Shown: positions 6,021-7,910 of the stretch, in pieces
Layout: the number at the start of each line of letters is the position of its first letter
How positions within the stretch are numbered: position 1 is the first letter of the stretch
Assembly (NCBI GenBank): GCA_039934635.1
Contig: JBDTLT010000249.1
Location: 1-7,910 of the forward strand
Reading direction: 5' to 3'
Source: DATLFA01 sp039934635
GTDB taxonomy: Bacteria > Actinomycetota > Acidimicrobiia > Acidimicrobiales > WLNW01
DNA length: 7,910 bases
Made by a program: the position numbers and the translations under genes
Notes under the pieces: model-generated
The model's input: only the letters and a program-made list of their open reading frames with translations
What the model was told of the DNA's origin: nothing
Databases searched by the model: none

Positions 6021-6935
6021 ATGAGCGACGACTACGAGTTCCTCCTCTACGAGACACATGACGACGGCGCGATCGTTCGTATCCTGCTCAATCGACCTGA
6101 GTACCGCAACGCGCAGAACCGCGGTCTGCTGATCGAACTCGACACGGCATTCCGACGCGCCGAGGAAGACGACACCGTACGCGTCGTGATCCTCGGCGGT
6201 GCCGGCACGATGTTTTCGTCGGGTCACGACATCGGATCCCCGCAGACGGTGAAAGACCGCACGCCGGGCCCCGGTGAACATCCGTCGCGCCGCATCAACG
6301 GCGGCACCCGCCCCGGCGCCGAACGGCGCATGCTGCAAGAGTGGCACTACTTCTTCGAGAACACCCGCCGTTGGCGTGATCTGCGCAAGATCACCATCGC
6401 ACAAGTGCAGGGCAACGTGTACTCGGCGGGCCTCATGTTGATGTGGGCCTGCGACCTGATCGTTGCGGCCGAAGACGCACGGTTTGCCGACGTGGTGGGC
6501 ACCCGCCTCGGGATGTGTGGCGTCGAGTACTTCGCCCACCCGTGGGAGTTCGGTCCGCGCAAGACCAAAGAGTTGATGTTGACCGGTGACTCGATCGATG
6601 CCGAGGAGTGTTACCGGTTGGGCATGGTCAGCAAGATCTTCCCCACCGCCGAACTGTCCGAGCGCACGTTGGACTTCGCCCGCCGCATCGCGCAGCTACC
6701 GACCATGTCGTCGCTCTTGATCAAAGAGGCGGTGAATCAAACCGTCGACAACATGGGTTTCCAGAACGCGCTCAGCGCGTGCTTCACGTTGCACCAGTTG
6801 AACCACGCGCACTGGGCCGAACTCACTCACGGCGCATCGGCGCTCGGCACCCCCGAGTTCGGGCTGCCCGATTGGCGCAGCGCACCGAAAGTCGTACCCG
6901 CGGCCAAGGACTCGGTGCGCGCCCCTGAGGCCTGA
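6021..6935 (+). CDS. Atypical enoyl-CoA hydratase/isomerase (crotonase) family protein
   Basis: Crotonase-fold acyl-CoA enzyme, 304 residues, longer than the roughly 260 of a standard hydratase because of an insertion at about 73-115. The fold is clear: ILLNRPEYRNAQN (21-33), oxyanion-hole segment FSSGHDIG (65-72), second oxyanion segment QGNVYSAGLMLMWACDLI (130-147), AEDARFADV (150-158), KELMLTGDSIDAEE (183-196) and GMVSKIFP (201-208). Aligned with rat mitochondrial hydratase, the position of Glu144 is Met139 and that of Glu164 falls on Val159/Gly160, so both hydratase glutamates are missing. GVEYFAHPWEFGPRK (167-181) replaces the usual PGAGGTQRL segment. It is therefore probably not a simple hydratase; other crotonase chemistry (isomerase, hydrolase, C-C cleavage) is open. 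It starts two bases after the thioesterase stop with no clear ribosome site, suggesting coupled translation, and is the last gene of the + strand operon. Confidence 0.87.
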   Translation: MSDDYEFLLYETHDDGAIVRILLNRPEYRNAQNRGLLIELDTAFRRAEEDDTVRVVILGGAGTMFSSGHDIGSPQTVKDRTPGPGEHPSRRINGGTRPGAERRMLQEWHYFFENTRRWRDLRKITIAQVQGNVYSAGLMLMWACDLIVAAEDARFADVVGTRLGMCGVEYFAHPWEFGPRKTKELMLTGDSIDAEECYRLGMVSKIFPTAELSERTLDFARRIAQLPTMSSLLIKEAVNQTVDNMGFQNALSACFTLHQLNHAHWAELTHGASALGTPEFGLPDWRSAPKVVPAAKDSVRAPEA

Positions 6936-6953
6936 GCCGGGATCACCCGCGGC
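6936..6953. terminator. Weak imperfect hairpin between convergent operons
   Basis: GCCGGG (6936-6941), loop ATCA, then CCCGCGGC (6946-6953) can fold with a 4-base-pair core (CGGG/CCCG) extended past a small bulge. It fills the 17 bases between the two converging stop codons, where a shared terminator would be expected. There is no T-run on either strand and the stem is short, so this is tentative. Confidence 0.2.
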
Positions 6954-7834
6954 TAGAGCGTGTTACTCGACGTCGTCTGCCGCGCGCCGCGCCGCACATC
7001 GCCCAACACGTTGAGCGACAACACGGTGAGGAACAACACCAACGACGGCACGATCACGATGTGGGGCGCGGTGCGCAATTGCCGCTGGCCAGAAGCGATC
7101 ATGCTGCCCCAACTCGGCGTCGGTGGTGCGATACCCAGACCCAAGTAGCTGAGTGAACCCTCGATGACGAAGACGTGGGCACCGGCCGCCAGCGCGTAGA
7201 CCGCCACGGGGCCGATCACATTCGGCAGCAAGTCGTGCACGAGGATGCGCAACGGGCGCGCGCCCACGCCCTTGGCCGCCAGGATGAACTCGCGGTTGAC
7301 GTAGAGCAGCGTGTTGGCCCGGCCGAGGCGCATGAATGTCGGCGTCAGCAAGATGCTCAATCCGATGACGAGGATCTTGATCGACCCACCCTCGATCGAC
7401 GTGAGTACGAGCAGGAGCACGAGACCGGGGAACGCCAGGCCCAGGTCACCGATCGCGACAACCGCCCACCCGACCACGCCGCGGAAATAGGCGGCGAGCA
7501 TGCCGAGCGCCAAGCCGACGACGAAGGCGATGGCGGTCGCGAGCAGCGCGATCAACAGCGAGGCGCGCCCGCCGTAGATCACGCGCGACAGGATGTCGCG
7601 CCCGAGTTGGTCGGTGCCGAGACGGAACTCGCCACCGGGGCGCAGTGCAACCCGGCCGACGCGCTCGTCGGGGTCTTCGAGAGGCAGCAGCGGCGCGATG
7701 AGTGCGAGCACACTCACGAGCAACAACCATCCGCCCGCGAGTAGCACGACGATTCGGCGCGCGATGTGCCGGCTGCGGGCCGGCCCTTCGCCATCGTCGG
7801 CGATTTCAAGATCAGGTTCAGCGGTGATCGCCAT
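6953..7834 (-). CDS. DppC/OppC-like ABC transporter permease
   Basis: Inner-membrane permease of a peptide/nickel-type ABC importer, 293 residues, complete. A charged N-terminal tail (1-27) is followed by a first membrane helix (about 28-50). The subfamily marker LGTDQLGRDILSRVIYGGR (72-90) comes next, then five hydrophobic segments (about 91-116, 122-146, 151-170, 205-230, 257-277). The cytoplasmic EAA loop that docks the ATPase is AAKGVGARPLRILVHDLLPN (186-205), with Leu where Glu of EAA is usual. SYLGLGIAPPTPSWGSMI (229-246) is also typical of DppC. The C-terminus ends LNVLGDVRRGA plus a short polar tail. The start ATG at 7834 overlaps the stop of the upstream permease gene (TGATG), so both are co-translated. 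Substrate cannot be told, since the binding protein and ATPases are outside the window. Confidence 0.95.
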   Translation of the reverse strand: MAITAEPDLEIADDGEGPARSRHIARRIVVLLAGGWLLLVSVLALIAPLLPLEDPDERVGRVALRPGGEFRLGTDQLGRDILSRVIYGGRASLLIALLATAIAFVVGLALGMLAAYFRGVVGWAVVAIGDLGLAFPGLVLLLVLTSIEGGSIKILVIGLSILLTPTFMRLGRANTLLYVNREFILAAKGVGARPLRILVHDLLPNVIGPVAVYALAAGAHVFVIEGSLSYLGLGIAPPTPSWGSMIASGQRQLRTAPHIVIVPSLVLFLTVLSLNVLGDVRRGARQTTSSNTL

Positions 7835-7910
7835 CAGACACGCACCCTCGGATCAAGGAAGCCGTACAAGATGTCGACCGCGGCGTTGATGACGACGTAG
7901 CCGGCCGCCA
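7834..7910 (-). CDS. DppB/OppB-like ABC transporter permease, C-terminal fragment cut by window edge
   Basis: The last 24 codons of a gene that starts beyond the right edge. The encoded end, VVINAAVDILYGFLDPRVRV, matches the very conserved C-terminus of DppB-type permeases (N-x-x-V-D-x-x-Y-x-x-L-D-P-R-x-R), including the final membrane helix. Its TGA (7836-7834) overlaps the ATG of the DppC-like gene, the standard dppB-dppC order. It forms the heterodimeric membrane channel with the DppC-like protein. Confidence 0.88.
   Translation of the reverse strand, partial: AAGYVVINAAVDILYGFLDPRVRV

Noticed and set aside
5868..6539. Open frame on the - strand spanning the thioesterase/crotonase junction
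   Set aside because: Antisense shadow; no domain and no ribosome site, while both opposite genes are clear.
7175..7744. + strand open frame opposite the DppC-like permease, rich in Asp/Glu/Gln/Arg
   Set aside because: This composition is the expected mirror of hydrophobic membrane-protein codons in high-GC DNA, not a real acidic protein.

Overview
This is a high-GC, densely packed bacterial window. Short or overlapping gene junctions (TGATG, 11-base overlap), GTG starts beside ATG, a promoter-like TTGACC-N17-TACCAT and the mix of protein families suggest an actinobacterium, possibly of an Acidimicrobiia type. That placement is inferred from style and gene content only; no marker gene is present.

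Bases 1-6935 (+ strand) hold eight co-directional genes that read as one acyl-CoA catabolic module: the C-terminal part of a short-chain dehydrogenase (SDR), two adjacent CaiB/BaiF class III CoA-transferases, two small FMN/F420-type split-barrel (PNPOx-like) proteins, a nitronate-monooxygenase-family FMN oxidoreductase, a double-hotdog acyl-CoA thioesterase and an atypical enoyl-CoA hydratase/isomerase. A likely promoter lies at the end of the SDR gene, just ahead of the first CoA-transferase. A UUCG-loop hairpin sits between the second split-barrel gene and the nitronate-monooxygenase-family gene. A reasonable working picture is that an organic acid is activated by CoA transfer, processed by oxidoreductases and a crotonase-fold enzyme, and that the thioesterase recycles CoA or releases dead-end products. 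The substrate cannot be read from the sequence.

Bases 6953-7910 (- strand) belong to a convergent second operon encoding an oligopeptide/nickel-type ABC transporter: a complete DppC/OppC-like permease and the last 24 codons of the upstream DppB-like permease, joined by TGATG. Only 17 bases separate the two converging operons.

No tRNA, rRNA, CRISPR array, insertion sequence or phage gene was seen. There is no gene-free stretch above 300 bases. The points most worth a second look are the CoA-transferase pair, where one member has Glu and the other Asp at the catalytic position; the crotonase-fold protein lacking both hydratase glutamates; the ambiguous, possibly coupled start of the first CoA-transferase; and the unusual enzyme combination as a whole.
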